Position numbers and translations under genes: made by a program
Assembly: GCA_038184435.1 (NCBI GenBank)
Contig: CP116227.1
Location: 2,633,501 to 2,697,500, forward strand
DNA from: Nocardioides alkalitolerans
GTDB lineage: Bacteria > Actinomycetota > Actinomycetes > Propionibacteriales > Nocardioidaceae
DNA: 64,000 nt
Direction of reading: 5' to 3'
The notes under the pieces: model-generated
Databases searched by the model: none
Told to the model about the DNA's origin: nothing
Seen by the model: only the letters and a program-made list of their open reading frames with translations
In this document: positions 8,708 to 18,710 of the stretch, one piece after another
Layout: every line of letters begins with the position of its first letter
Numbering within the stretch: the stretch's first letter is position 1

Positions 8708-8839
8708 TCAGACGGGGCGGGTACGCCGCGGGCGAACCCCCGCCGTCCCCCCGACGTCATGCGGTCCGGCGCCCGGCCCGACCGCTGCGCATGACGTCCG
8801 ACGGGCAGGGGCGCGAGGGGCCGCGAGGGGCGCCGCAAC

Positions 8840-8888
8840 TGTGCGCTTGGTGCAGCCCGGACCGCGCGGGACCGGCCCCAGCCGCACA
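8840..8888 (+). repeat. 49-bp imperfect palindrome, copy A
   Basis: Starts TGTGC and ends GCACA, 49 bp long. The right arm GGCCCCAGCCGCACA matches copy C closely; the left arm TGTGCGCTTGGTGCA is degenerate. Member of the four-copy family described in the findings. Confidence 0.6.
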
Positions 8889-8941
8889 TCTCAGCCCCCC
8901 GGGGGACGGCCCCGACAGCCAGCGCAGCCGCGCCTCGCGCC

Positions 8942-9772
8942 TCAGGCCCCCGACGCGTGCCAGCGGCCGTGGGTGCGCTCGACGCGGATGGGGTGCGCGA
9001 AGGCCTCGGAGACGCCCGCGCTGGTCAGCACCTCGTCGACCGGTCCCGCGGCGACGATCGCGCCGTCGCGCAGCAGCGCGGCGTGGCTCGTCGTGCTCGG
9101 CAGCTCCTCGAGGTGGTGGGTCACCAGCAGCGTGGAGGTGGCGGGTTCCTCGGCCACGACGCCGTCGAGCGCGGTCAGGAAGCGCTCGCGGGCGGCGAGG
9201 TCGAGCCCGGTCGTGGGCTCGTCGAGCAGCAGCAGCTGCGGGCGGCCGACGAGGGCGCGGGCGATGAGCGCCCGGCCCCGCTCGCCCTGCGACAGGGTGG
9301 GCCAGCGCAGGCCGGCCCGGTCGCCCATGCCGACGCTCGCGATGAGCTCGCGCGCGTGCTCGGACTGGTCGGGCGTGGGCTCCCAGCGGCGCGGCAGGTC
9401 GGCGCTGCCGGTGAGGCCGGTCAGCACGACCTGCTCCACCGTGAGCGGCGAGGCCACCCGGTGCCGCGGGTCGACGTGGCCGATCATCTTGCGCAGCGCC
9501 TGCAGCTCGATCCGGCCGAGCCGGTGGCCGAGCACGTGGACGGTGCCGGTCGTCGGGTGCTGGTTGGCGCCGCAGAGGCTCAGCACCGTGGACTTCCCGG
9601 CGCCGTTCGGGCCGAGGACCGCCCAGTGCTCGCCGGCCTCGACCCGGAGGTCGATGCCGTGGAGGATCTCCTTGCCCGCGCGGCGCAGCGTCACGCCGGC
9701 GAGCTCGAGCACGGGCGGCCGACCGTCCGCCGCACCAGGAGCGTCGAGGGGGGCCAGGTCGGTCGTCGTCAC
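8942..9772 (-). CDS. ABC transporter ATP-binding protein without membrane partner
   Basis: 276 aa single ATPase domain. Walker A GPNGAGKST, signature LSQGERGRA, Walker B LLLLDEPTTGLDL and switch His in LVTHH are all intact. GTG at 9772 is chosen because AGGGGC precedes it and it begins 5 bp after the nitrilase-like stop region; the open frame extends to a GTG at 9799 lacking a ribosome site. No permease or binding-protein gene is near, so it may serve a distant transporter or have a regulatory or repair role like stand-alone ModF/YlmA-type ATPases. Last gene of the molybdenum-hydroxylase operon. Confidence 0.85.
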   Translation of the reverse strand: MTTTDLAPLDAPGAADGRPPVLELAGVTLRRAGKEILHGIDLRVEAGEHWAVLGPNGAGKSTVLSLCGANQHPTTGTVHVLGHRLGRIELQALRKMIGHVDPRHRVASPLTVEQVVLTGLTGSADLPRRWEPTPDQSEHARELIASVGMGDRAGLRWPTLSQGERGRALIARALVGRPQLLLLDEPTTGLDLAARERFLTALDGVVAEEPATSTLLVTHHLEELPSTTSHAALLRDGAIVAAGPVDEVLTSAGVSEAFAHPIRVERTHGRWHASGA

Positions 9773-9776
9773 GCCC

Positions 9777-10694
9777 CTACGATCCCACTCGGCCACCACC
9801 GAGCGGGAACGGGGTGTTCGCCGGACCGGCCAGCTCCTCGGCGTAGTTCGCCAGCAGCGCCAGGTTCCGCTCGTCCAGGTGGTCCCACTTCTGGGGCACG
9901 CTGGAGCCGGGCGTCAGCGTCGCCATCGCCTGCTGCGGCTTCAGCGCGGCGCTCACCCAGCCCTCGTGGCTCGCGCCCCGAGCGACGACCTCGGCGATCG
10001 GCGTGACGATGAGGGAGTTGCCGAAGTACGGCGCGCCCGCCGGGTCCACGCCGGTCGCGTTGGCGCCGATCACGTATACGTGGTTGTCGTACGCCCGCGC
10101 CCGCGTCGTCAGCTCCCACAGGTCGGCGCTGCGCAGCAGCGCGGAGGGCCGCGCGATGATCTCGGCGCCCTTGACGGCGTTGATGCGGGAGAGCTCCGGG
10201 TAGTCCCCGTCGAAGCAGATGATCAGACCGATCGTGCCGATCTCCGTCTCGACGACGGTGACGGTGTCGCCCTTCGTGACCCAGCCGCCGCGCTCGATGT
10301 CCTCGGTCCCGAACGGGTGCGTCTTGTGGTAGGTGCCGAGCACCGACCCGTCCGGCCCCGCGAGGTGCGCGGAGTTGTAGACGACGCCCCGCTCCTCGCC
10401 CGGCTCGTAGGCGCCCCACACCAGGTGGATGCCGAGCCGGCGGGCGAGGTCGGTGTACGGCGCGGTGCCGGCGCCCGGCGACGCCTGGAGCAGGTCCCAC
10501 AGCTCCTCGGCACCCATCGCGGGACCGAAGCCGGTCGTCACGGTCTCGGGCAGCACGACGAGCTCGGCACCGGTGGCCTCGACGGAGCGCTCGACCCAGG
10601 TCAGCGCGCGTTCGGTGTTGCCCGCGATGGACTCGGGCGTCAGCGGCGCCGAGCTCGGGGCGACCTGGACGGCGGCAGCGACGACGTCACGCAT
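9777..10694 (-). CDS. carbon-nitrogen hydrolase (nitrilase superfamily), predicted amidase
   Basis: 305 aa with the complete catalytic set Glu50 (LVVLPETVT), Lys124 (TYHKTHPFG) and Cys160 (LIICFDGDYPE), which indicates an active amidase or carbamoylamidase rather than a scaffold. Start ATG at 10694 overlaps the CoxG-like stop by one base (TGATG). Cytoplasmic, no signal peptide. In the proposed pathway it could hydrolyse malonamate to malonate and ammonia, or cleave ureidomalonate directly as a ureidomalonase. A beta-ureidopropionase-type role is another option. The general chemistry is sure, the substrate is not. Confidence 0.88.
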   Translation of the reverse strand: MRDVVAAAVQVAPSSAPLTPESIAGNTERALTWVERSVEATGAELVVLPETVTTGFGPAMGAEELWDLLQASPGAGTAPYTDLARRLGIHLVWGAYEPGEERGVVYNSAHLAGPDGSVLGTYHKTHPFGTEDIERGGWVTKGDTVTVVETEIGTIGLIICFDGDYPELSRINAVKGAEIIARPSALLRSADLWELTTRARAYDNHVYVIGANATGVDPAGAPYFGNSLIVTPIAEVVARGASHEGWVSAALKPQQAMATLTPGSSVPQKWDHLDERNLALLANYAEELAGPANTPFPLGGGRVGS

Positions 10695-11398
10695 CAGCGG
10701 GACCGCCGTCCGAGCAGGGCGCCGACGACGACCCCGACGAGCACGAGGCCGGCGCCGGTGAGGGTGCCCTTGAGGAAGGCGTCCGGCGAACCGCCCGCGG
10801 AGGGCGCGGACGCGGCCGCACCCGGCCGCGAGAAGCTGCGCTGGCCCTCGGCCCCGGTCGAGGCCGAGGCCGCGGCGTTGCCCGCCCCGCCCTCGCGCGT
10901 CTCGGCCGCGGTCTGGTCGGTGGGGCTGATCGCGGAGGCCGTCGGGCCGACGGGCGCCGGGCCGTTCTGGAGGTGGTCGTCGATCGCCTTGAAGAACTCG
11001 GCCGCGAGGCGCTTGCCGACGCTGGCGAGCATCCGCTGGCTGACGCCGCCGATCATGCCGCCGACGACGGCGTCGGCGACGAAGCGGATGAGGGTGCCCT
11101 CGCCCTGCGCCTCCATGTCGACGTCGACCTCGACCTGGATGGTGCCGGGGCCCCCGGCGCCGGAGGCGACCATCTTCAGGTAGTGCGGCTCCCGCTTGTC
11201 CTTGAGGTGCACCTCGCCCTCGTAGGTGCCGCGGATCGCGGCGACGCCGGCGCTGATCGTCATCCGGTAGGAGTCCTCGGTGACCGTCTCGAGCTGCTGG
11301 CAGCCCGGGATCGTGGCGACGAGGACGGCCGGGTCGTTGAACGCCGCCCAGAGGGCGTCGATGCTGCTGGTCAGCGTTGCTTCGCCGGTGACCTTCAC
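10694..11398 (-). CDS. CoxG-like SRPBCC protein with C-terminal membrane anchor
   Basis: 234 aa. Residues 1-150 match the carbon-monoxide-dehydrogenase subunit G family (VTGEATLTSSIDALWAAFND, PGCQQLE, GGVSQRMLASVGKRLAAEFF). A Ser/Ala/Gly-rich linker of about 55 residues follows, then one hydrophobic helix (GAGLVLVGVVVGALLG) and a basic end GRRSR. This suits a lipid- or quinone-binding domain tethered to the membrane, linking a cytoplasmic molybdenum hydroxylase to the respiratory chain. GTG at 11398 overlaps the large-subunit stop (GTGA). Membrane recruitment is known for CoxG relatives; its application here is inference. Confidence 0.88.
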   Translation of the reverse strand: MKVTGEATLTSSIDALWAAFNDPAVLVATIPGCQQLETVTEDSYRMTISAGVAAIRGTYEGEVHLKDKREPHYLKMVASGAGGPGTIQVEVDVDMEAQGEGTLIRFVADAVVGGMIGGVSQRMLASVGKRLAAEFFKAIDDHLQNGPAPVGPTASAISPTDQTAAETREGGAGNAAASASTGAEGQRSFSRPGAAASAPSAGGSPDAFLKGTLTGAGLVLVGVVVGALLGRRSR

Positions 11399-13901
11399 GC
11401 GCGGGCCTCACTTTCGGTGGATGCTGCGGGGGTTGCCGCAGAGGAGTGCTCGGGGAGGACGGACGCCGGGTCGACCCAGCGCACGCTCTCCGTCCCCGGC
11501 ATGGTGTTGACGAGCGGCTCGGGGTACGCCGCGGCGCGGCGCAGGTCGAACAGCTCGGACGGCGAGATCGGCATCCGCACGATCGGGATGCCCTCGGCGT
11601 CCTCGATGGCCGCCGCGATGGCCGCGGAGGTCGGGATCACGCCGGCCTCGCCCGCGCCCTTGATCCCCAGCGGGTTGAGCGGGGAGGGCGTCTCCAGGTG
11701 GTCGATGTCGATGCTGGTGGGCACCTCGGAGGCGTACGGCATGAGGAAGTCCATGAAGGACGCGTTGGCCAGCTGGCCGGCCTCGTCGTACGCCATGATC
11801 TCGTAGAGCGCGCCGCCGACGCCCTGGGCGACGCCGCCGTGGATCTGGCCCTCGACGATGCGGGGGTTGATCATCTTCCCGCAGTCGTGCACGACGGCGT
11901 ACTTGAGGATCGAGATCTCCGCCGTCTCCGGGTCGGTCTCCACGATGACGGCGTGGGCGCCGGCCGCGAAGGTCGAGTACGGCGGGGAGTAGTAGTCCGT
12001 CTCGTCGAGGCCGGGCTTCTCCCCCGGCGCGACCGGCGGCTTGGCGTAGTCGACCGGGCCGCCGCTGAACTGGGTGGCGGCCTTGCTGGCCTCGTCGAAC
12101 GCGTAGCGCAGCGGGTTGGACAGCACCGCGACGGTGCCGATGCCCACGGCGGTCGAGGGGTCGCCCTTGACCTGCACCATGCCCTCGACGATCTCGAGGT
12201 CGCCCGGGTCGGCCTCGAGCGCGTCGGCGGCGAGCCGCAGCGTGCGCTCCTTGACCTTGCGGGCGGCGAGCGCGATCGCGCTGCCGCTCATGACGGCACC
12301 GCGGGACGCGAAGGTGCCGACGGAGTAGCCGAAGCGGCGCGTGTCACCGGTCGTGACGATGACGTCCTCGAACGGCACCCCGAGCTCGGTCGCGACGATC
12401 TGCGCGAACGCGGTCTGGTGGCCCTGGCCCTGCGACGTGATGCCGGTCGCGACCTTGACCTTGCCCGAGGTCAGCACCTGCACGTGGCCACCCTCGTACG
12501 GGCCGGGGCCGGTGCCCTCGACGTAGAACCCCAGGCCGATGCCGACCTTGCGGCCCTCGGCGCGGGCGTCGGCGCGGATCTTCTCGAACTCGTCCCAGCC
12601 CACCAGCGTGCGCAGCTTGTCGGCGAGCGCCGGGTAGTTGCCCGAGTCGTAGCGCAGCGGCCGCCCGTCCTGGAACATCAGGCCGAAGTCGACCGGGAAG
12701 TCCTCGGGCTGGATGAAGTTGGCGGCGCGCACGTCGAGGCGGTCCTTGCCCAGGTACTGCGCGATGCGGTCCATCGTGCGCTCCATGGCGTAGACGCCCT
12801 GGGGCCGGCCGGCGCCGCGGTACGGCGTCACGAGCACCGTGTTGGTGTAGAGGCTCGTGAACGTCACCCGGTAGGCGCCCGGCCGGTAGGGGCCGAGCAG
12901 CTGCGTGGAGGCGTTGATCGGCACGATGAGGCCGTAGGGGATGTAGGCGCCGTGGTCGTGGAGGATGTCGACCTCTAGCCCGAGGACGCGACCGTCGTCG
13001 TCGAAGCCGACCTGCACGGTGAGCAGCTGGGCGCGCTCGTGGGCGCTGGAGACGAAGTGCTCGCGCCGGTCCTCGGTCCACTTCACGTCGCGGCCGAGCC
13101 GGATCGCGGCCCACGGGACCATGATCTCCTCGGGCCACGGGTGCACGATCTTCACGCCGAAGCCGCCGCCGACGTCGGGGGTCACGACGTCGACCTGGGT
13201 CAGCTCGAGGCCGAGCTTCGCCGAGACCGCGCCGCGCACGCCGGTCGACGTCTGCGTCGCCGTCCAGAGCGTCAGCTTCTCCTCGTGGGCGTCCCAGCGG
13301 GCGTGGACGCCCTTGCCCTCCATGGGCATGCAGGCGCTGCGCTCGATGTCCCACTCGAAGGTCAGGCGGTGCGGGGCCTCGGCCACCGCGCTGGCGGCGT
13401 CGCCGTACGCCTGGGTCGAGACCGCGGCGGCGTTGCCGGGGATGTCGTCGTAGACGAGCTCCTCGGCCGCGGCCGCCTTGCGGAGACCGACGACGGGCTT
13501 GAGCACCTCGTAGTCGACCTTCACGAGCGCCGCGGCGTCCTCCGCGACGTACCGGTCGCGGGCGATGACCATCGCGACGGCCTCGCCGACGTGGTTCACC
13601 GCGTCCTTCGCCAGGGCGTAGCCGGTGCGCGGGTGGGTGAGGTCGGGGTGCGGGATGAGCAGCGGCAGGGGCTCCGCGGCCGGGCCGGAGAGGTCGTCCC
13701 ACGTGTAGACGGCGACGACGCCCTCGAGCTCGTAGGCCTCGTAGGGGTCGATGTCGCGGATCCGGGCGCGGGCGTGGGGCGTGCGCACGAACGCGGCGTG
13801 GAGGGTGCGGTCGTCGCCGATGTCGTCGACGTAGCGGCCCTTGCCGGTCACCAGGCGCGGGTCCTCGACGCGCTTGACGGGCTCGCCGAAGCTGCGGGTG
13901 C

Positions 13902-13905
<4 letters not shown>
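11395..13905 (-). CDS. molybdenum hydroxylase large subunit (xanthine dehydrogenase/CoxL family)
   Basis: 836 aa molybdopterin subunit. Landmarks: GEPVKRVEDPRLVTGKGRYVDD at the N-terminus, DVGGGFGVK near 244-252, SQGQGHQT near 491-498 and the catalytic Glu753 in GIKGAGEAGVIP. The active-site loop reads PYRGAGRP (361-368), without the Cys of true CO dehydrogenase (AYXCSFR), so it is not a CO oxidiser but a hydroxylase of aromatic heterocycles or related substrates. It is coupled to the iron-sulfur subunit by GTGA overlap. With the uracil-type permease upstream and the barbiturase-family gene in the same island, uracil/thymine dehydrogenase activity (uracil to barbiturate) is the leading hypothesis. 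Confidence 0.92.
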
Positions 13906-14434
<529 letters not shown>

Positions 14435-14438
<4 letters not shown>

Positions 14439-15325
14439 GCCCGTGCTCCTTCGGTCGTCGTGATCGCGCGCGCCGCGGCCTCGCGGGTCAGGCGCTTCGT
14501 CAGCACCGACGCGAGGTGGCGGCGGAAGTCGGCGCTCGCGTGGAGGTCGCCCGGCGGGTCGATCCGGTCGCGCACCCAGTCGCCGAGAGCGGCGTGGTCC
14601 ACCTCGTCGTACGCGGTGCCGCGCACCACCTCGGTCAGGTCGAGCACCTCGGGGACGTCGTGGACGGAGACGAGGGAGAGCTGCAGCGAGACGTACTGCT
14701 CCGCCTCGTCGAGCACCGCCACGACGCCGGCGCCGCACATGGCGTAGTCGCCGTGGCGACGGCAGATCTCGTCGAAGGCGGTGCCGAAGCGGCCCTCCGG
14801 GGCGGGGAAGTACGCCGCCACCGCCAGCTCGTCGTAGGCGAGGCACGACTCCATGGGGCCCACGAAGAAGTCGGCGGCGTCGATGGTGCGCTCGCCGCGG
14901 ACGGAGCGCGCGACGACGTGCCCGCCGAGGAGGGCGAGCACGGTCGGCATCTCGGCGGAGGGGTCGGCGTGGGCGAGGCTGCCCACGGTCGTGCCGCGGT
15001 TGCGGATCGTCGGGTGGGCGACGTGGCGCAGCGCCTGGCCGACGAGCGGCACGGCCGCCGCGGCGGCCTCGTCGCGCTCGAGACGAGCGTGGCGCACGAG
15101 GGCGCCGATGCGGACCCCGGCGTCGTCCACCTCCAGCGCCGACAGCTCGTCGGTCAGTCGGTTGATGTCGACGAGGTGGGCCGGCGAGGCCAGGCGCATG
15201 GCCATGACCGGCACCAGGCTCTGACCTCCTGCCAGCACCTTCGCGTCCGTGCTGTGCTCCGCGAGCACGTCGAGAGCCTCGGCCACGGTGCGGGGTGCGT
15301 GGTAGGTGAACTTCGGGGTCTTCAT
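14435..15325 (-). CDS. molybdenum hydroxylase FAD subunit (CoxM-like)
   Basis: 296 aa FAD-binding subunit. KVLAGGQSLVPVMAMRL (about 29-45) and TIRNRGTTVGSLAHADPSAE (about 105-124) are the two flavin-contact motifs of the family. It accepts electrons from the iron-sulfur subunit and passes them to NAD, quinone or another acceptor. First of the three hydroxylase genes, 88 bp after the permease with a strong inverted repeat between them. Confidence 0.94.
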
Positions 15326-15343
15326 GGTCTCCCTGTCCGGTGA

Positions 15344-15373
15344 GGGAGGCCTGCACCCTCCTGCAGGCCTCCC
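15344..15373 (-). promoter_or_regulatory. 12-bp inverted repeat between permease and hydroxylase genes
   Basis: GGGAGGCCTGCA (15344-15355), 6-base spacer, TGCAGGCCTCCC (15362-15373), a perfect 12-bp match just upstream of the FAD-subunit start. There is no T-run after it. It may be an RNA hairpin partly stopping permease transcripts, an mRNA stability element, or an operator. Confidence 0.6.
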
Positions 15374-15413
15374 CGTGTCCGTGCGGTGTCCGGCTGAGGG
15401 CCGGTGGCGACGC

Positions 15414-16832
15414 TCAGCGGGCGACGGGTCCGTCCGCCGGGCCGCCGGTGGGGCCGGGGGTGCCGGCCCGGTCGTCGCCCGCGTGGTCGCCGAGCCAGTC
15501 CGCGGGCGCGAACGGCTTGACGGCGTGGTAGGCCACGATGGTCACGATCGTGCCGAGAGCGATGCCGGTGATCGAGAACGAGTCGGTGAACGTGAGCGCC
15601 ACGTCGCCGATGCCGATGACGAGACCGGCGGCCAGCGGCACCAGGTTGAGCGGGCTGCCGAACGAGACCTTGTTGTCCACCCAGATCTTCGCGCCCAGCA
15701 GGCCGATCATGCCGTAGAGCACCACGGTGATGCCGCCGAGCACGCCGCTGGGGACGGCCGCGACGACCGCGCCGAACTTCGGCGAGAAGCCGAAGAGGAT
15801 CGCGACGACCGCGGCGACGTAGTAGGCCGCCGTCGAGTAGACGCGGGTGGCCGCCATGACGCCGATGTTCTCGGCGTACGTCGTGGTCGGCGAGCCGCCG
15901 ACGAGGCCGGCGAGCGCGGTGCCCGCACCGTCGCCCATGAACGCGCGGCCCATGTAGGGGTTGAGGTTGCGCTTGGTCATCTCCTCGACGGCCTTCACGT
16001 GGCCGGCGTTCTCGGCGACGAGCGCGATGACGCCCGGGATGATGAGCAGGATGAACGTGGCGCTGAAGGTCGGCAGGTGCGCGCCCGAGAGCACGGTGCC
16101 GTCGGGCTGCGTGATGCTCTCCGGCAGGCCGATCCAGTTCGCGGCGCCCACGGCGGAGAAGTTGATGCGATCGGCCTCGGAGCCGTCGGCCGCCGTCAGC
16201 GGGCCGGACACCGTGTCGAGGAACCACGAGAACGCGGTGCCGAAGATGAGGCCCATGAGCACGGCGACGCGCGAGATGAAGCCGCGCACCACGACGGAGA
16301 CGACGATGACGAAGACCATCGTGGCCAGCGCGGTCCACTGGTCGGCGGGCCAGTAGATGTCGGCGACGACCGGCGCCAGGTTGAAGCCGATGAGCATGAC
16401 GACCGCGCCGGTGACGGCGGGCGGCAGGACCTTGTCGATCATGCGGCCGCCGACGAAGTGCACGAGCACGCCGATGCCGAACAGGATCACGCCGGCCACG
16501 AGGATCGCGCCGGTGACGTCGGAGCTCTCGCCGCCCTGCGCGCGGATCGCGCCCGCCGCCGCGACGAACGCGGCGCTGGTGCCCAGGTAGGACGGGATCT
16601 TGTCGTTGACGATCAGCAGGAACAGGATCGTCGCGATGCCGGACATGAGCACGGCGAGCTGCGGGTTGAGGCCCATGATGATCGGGAACACGAATGTGGC
16701 GCCGAACATCGCGACCACGTGCTGCGCACCGAGACCGATGGTCCGCGGCCACGACAGGCGCTCGTCCGGCGCGACGACCCCGCCCGGGGGCGGCGTGCCA
16801 CCGTCTCCGTAGAGCGTCCACTTCAAAGCCAT
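15414..16832 (-). CDS. uracil-type nucleobase permease (NCS2/UraA family)
   Basis: 472 aa membrane transporter of about 14 helices. The two substrate-site Glu segments match UraA: VAENAGHV (UraA Glu241 region) and TTYAENIGVMAATRVYS (UraA Glu290 region). Xanthine/urate permeases of this superfamily carry a different QNNG-type motif, so pyrimidine transport, probably uracil with H+, is favoured. ATG at 16832 has GGAG 8 nt upstream. It lies upstream of and in line with the molybdenum hydroxylase genes, so import and first oxidation look co-expressed. Thymine or another oxo-pyrimidine is possible. Confidence 0.88.
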   Translation of the reverse strand: MALKWTLYGDGGTPPPGGVVAPDERLSWPRTIGLGAQHVVAMFGATFVFPIIMGLNPQLAVLMSGIATILFLLIVNDKIPSYLGTSAAFVAAAGAIRAQGGESSDVTGAILVAGVILFGIGVLVHFVGGRMIDKVLPPAVTGAVVMLIGFNLAPVVADIYWPADQWTALATMVFVIVVSVVVRGFISRVAVLMGLIFGTAFSWFLDTVSGPLTAADGSEADRINFSAVGAANWIGLPESITQPDGTVLSGAHLPTFSATFILLIIPGVIALVAENAGHVKAVEEMTKRNLNPYMGRAFMGDGAGTALAGLVGGSPTTTYAENIGVMAATRVYSTAAYYVAAVVAILFGFSPKFGAVVAAVPSGVLGGITVVLYGMIGLLGAKIWVDNKVSFGSPLNLVPLAAGLVIGIGDVALTFTDSFSITGIALGTIVTIVAYHAVKPFAPADWLGDHAGDDRAGTPGPTGGPADGPVAR

Positions 16833-16892
16833 CGCAGTCTCCTCTCAAGGGCGGCACGTCCTGCGTGCCCTGGTGCCGTGCTGCCCGAGCAT

Positions 16893-16927
16893 CGGACCGA
16901 CGTGTGGCCTCGACCACACGCGGTCCG
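16893..16927 (-). terminator. long hairpin between pucR and permease
   Basis: CGGACCG (16893-16899) and CGTGTGG (16901-16907) pair with CCACACG (16914-16920) and CGGTCCG (16921-16927): 14 bp with one bulged base and a 6-base loop. It begins 32 bp after the pucR stop and 60 bp before the permease. Likely pucR terminator or a regulatory stem; no T-run. Confidence 0.6.
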
Positions 16928-16958
16928 CTGAGCCTACGGAGACGCCACCCCCGCTACA

Positions 16959-18710
16959 TCATCGACTTCTGCCAGCGTCACCGCTGCCGCGTTGTGCACT
17001 TCTGGCCACGGGGACACGTTGCGGCAACACCTCGCTCACCGACCGCAACGAGAGCGCCTGCAACGCGACGGCGATGTTGAGCCGCAGGTGCGCGTCGGTG
17101 GTGAACGGCCCGATCATCCGCTCCAGCTTGGTGATCCGGTAGCGCAGGGTGTTGTAGTGGAAGAGCAGGTGCCGCGCGGTCTCCGCGACGTTGAGGTTGT
17201 GGTCGAGCAGGGCCTGCAGCGTCGTGCGCAGGTCGTCGCTCTCGGCGTCGTCCGAGGCGAGCTCGCCGAGGGTGTCCGCGACGAAGCCGGCCAGCTCCCC
17301 GGGGTCGGAGACGAGGCTGAGCAGGCGGTGGATGCCGAGGGAGTCGAACTCGACGACCGCGCCCGGCCCCTGCAGCCACCGTCCGACCCGGACGGCGCTC
17401 CGCGCCTGCTCGTACGCCGCGGGCAGGTCCCCCACGTCGGTGAAGACGCGCGAGAGACCGGTGCAGAAGGTGCGTCGGCCGCCGCCCCCGTCGCCGGCGA
17501 CGCGCGTGACGAAGGGCCGCACGAGGTCGCGCACGCTGCCGCCGCGGTCGGGGTCGACCCCGAGCACCACCACGACCTCCCCGCCGAGGCCGACGACGGC
17601 CGCGCCGGGATCGGCGGAGCGGACGACGGAACGCCAGGCGGCGAAGAACCGGTCCTGCGGGGGCGCGGCGCCAGCCGCCGGCCGGAAGGGCGGCGGCGGG
17701 TCGTCGTGCTGCGCGACGAGCACGACCGCGGGCCGCTCGAAGCGCCAGCCGAGCATCGCGGCGTGGGCGACGACCTCGTCGGGGTCGCCGGCGCGGCCGG
17801 CCAGCACGTCGCGCAGGAAGTCGCCCTCGTACTTGCTCTCGACGGCCGCCAGCTCGCGCTGCTTGGTGATGCTCAGCGCCATGACCGTGGCGGCGCGGCG
17901 CAGCGCGTGCTCGTCGGCCGGCTCGAGGCTGCGCCGCGTGGCCGTGGCGACGAGGCGGCCGTGGTCCTGGCGTCCGGCGACCACGGGCACGACGATGCGC
18001 TGCGGGGGGCCGTCGCTGAACCCGTAGGCCAGCGTCTCCACCCGCACGCGCCCGGTGGGGTCGCGCTCGAGCCCGTCGTCCTCGCTGATGTCCTCGGGCC
18101 CGTGCGCGGCGCGGCCGGGCTCGGTGCGGTCGGTCTCGACCAGCACCCGGCCGTCGGCGGTCGTCACCAGCACGCGCGCCCCGACGAGCCGCGACACGTG
18201 GTCGGCGACCTCGGCGAGACCCTCCCCCGCGGTGATCCGCTGGAGGAGCTCGTGGTGGAGGTGCTCGGAGCGGGCCAGCAGCACGCTCTGGCGGTTGAGC
18301 ACCTCGGACAGCACGACGGAGAGCACGTCGTCGAAGCCGAGGTCGGGCAGCGTGAGCACGGGGAACGAGCGCCGCTCGGCCTCCTCCAGCACGCTCGCGG
18401 GGAGGGCGTCGATGTAGCGCCCGAGCTTGATCCCGAGCCCCGCGGCGCCGCGCTCGTCGAGCTCGACGACGAGGTCGACGAGCTGCTCGGGGTCCTCCCG
18501 CAGCGGGTAGCCCGTGGTCAGCAGCAGCTCCTGCTCCCGCATCCAGGGCCCGATGTCGGGCACCTCCATGACGTTGAGGCGCTCGATGCGGCGGCGCAGC
18601 CCGGCCGCCCCGGCGACGCAGGTGGTGCCCGCCAGCTCGGGCAGCTCGAGCATCTGGGCGACGGAGATCCCGTAGCCCCAGGACTCCTGCACCGGGCGGT
18701 CGAAGATCAT
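16959..18710 (-). CDS. PucR-family transcriptional regulator
   Basis: 583 aa. The N-terminal PucR domain (ISVAQMLELPELAG, IERLNVMEVPDIGPWMREQE, residues about 13-140) is followed by a GAF-like/CdaR middle and a C-terminal HTH_30 domain (TLQALLDHNLNVAETARHLLFHYNTL). PucR regulators respond to purine, pyrimidine or ureide intermediates. ATG at 18710 is used because the conserved domain begins about 11 residues later; an ATG at 18758 is in frame, but that start would include a candidate CCTTGGCACT operator. Divergent from the DUF2877 operon and upstream of the permease, so it probably controls both sides. Confidence 0.88.
   Translation of the reverse strand: MIFDRPVQESWGYGISVAQMLELPELAGTTCVAGAAGLRRRIERLNVMEVPDIGPWMREQELLLTTGYPLREDPEQLVDLVVELDERGAAGLGIKLGRYIDALPASVLEEAERRSFPVLTLPDLGFDDVLSVVLSEVLNRQSVLLARSEHLHHELLQRITAGEGLAEVADHVSRLVGARVLVTTADGRVLVETDRTEPGRAAHGPEDISEDDGLERDPTGRVRVETLAYGFSDGPPQRIVVPVVAGRQDHGRLVATATRRSLEPADEHALRRAATVMALSITKQRELAAVESKYEGDFLRDVLAGRAGDPDEVVAHAAMLGWRFERPAVVLVAQHDDPPPPFRPAAGAAPPQDRFFAAWRSVVRSADPGAAVVGLGGEVVVVLGVDPDRGGSVRDLVRPFVTRVAGDGGGGRRTFCTGLSRVFTDVGDLPAAYEQARSAVRVGRWLQGPGAVVEFDSLGIHRLLSLVSDPGELAGFVADTLGELASDDAESDDLRTTLQALLDHNLNVAETARHLLFHYNTLRYRITKLERMIGPFTTDAHLRLNIAVALQALSLRSVSEVLPQRVPVARSAQRGSGDAGRSR

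Larger units (their letters stand above)
8481..8941. other. non-coding gap with promoter region and repeats
   Basis: About 460 bp without a convincing gene. The part next to the cupin start (8499-8560) must carry its promoter; a GAAAC (8524-8528) / GTTTC (8538-8542) inverted pair is present there. The middle holds two direct GAAAACGCGGAC copies (8637-8648, 8668-8679) and one inverted copy (8695-8706). A 49-bp imperfect palindrome lies at 8840-8888. Confidence 0.6.

Noticed and set aside
8521..8941. Small gene in the gap upstream of the cupin gene
   Set aside because: Open frames there are Arg/Pro-rich, overlap the repeats and lack ribosome sites.
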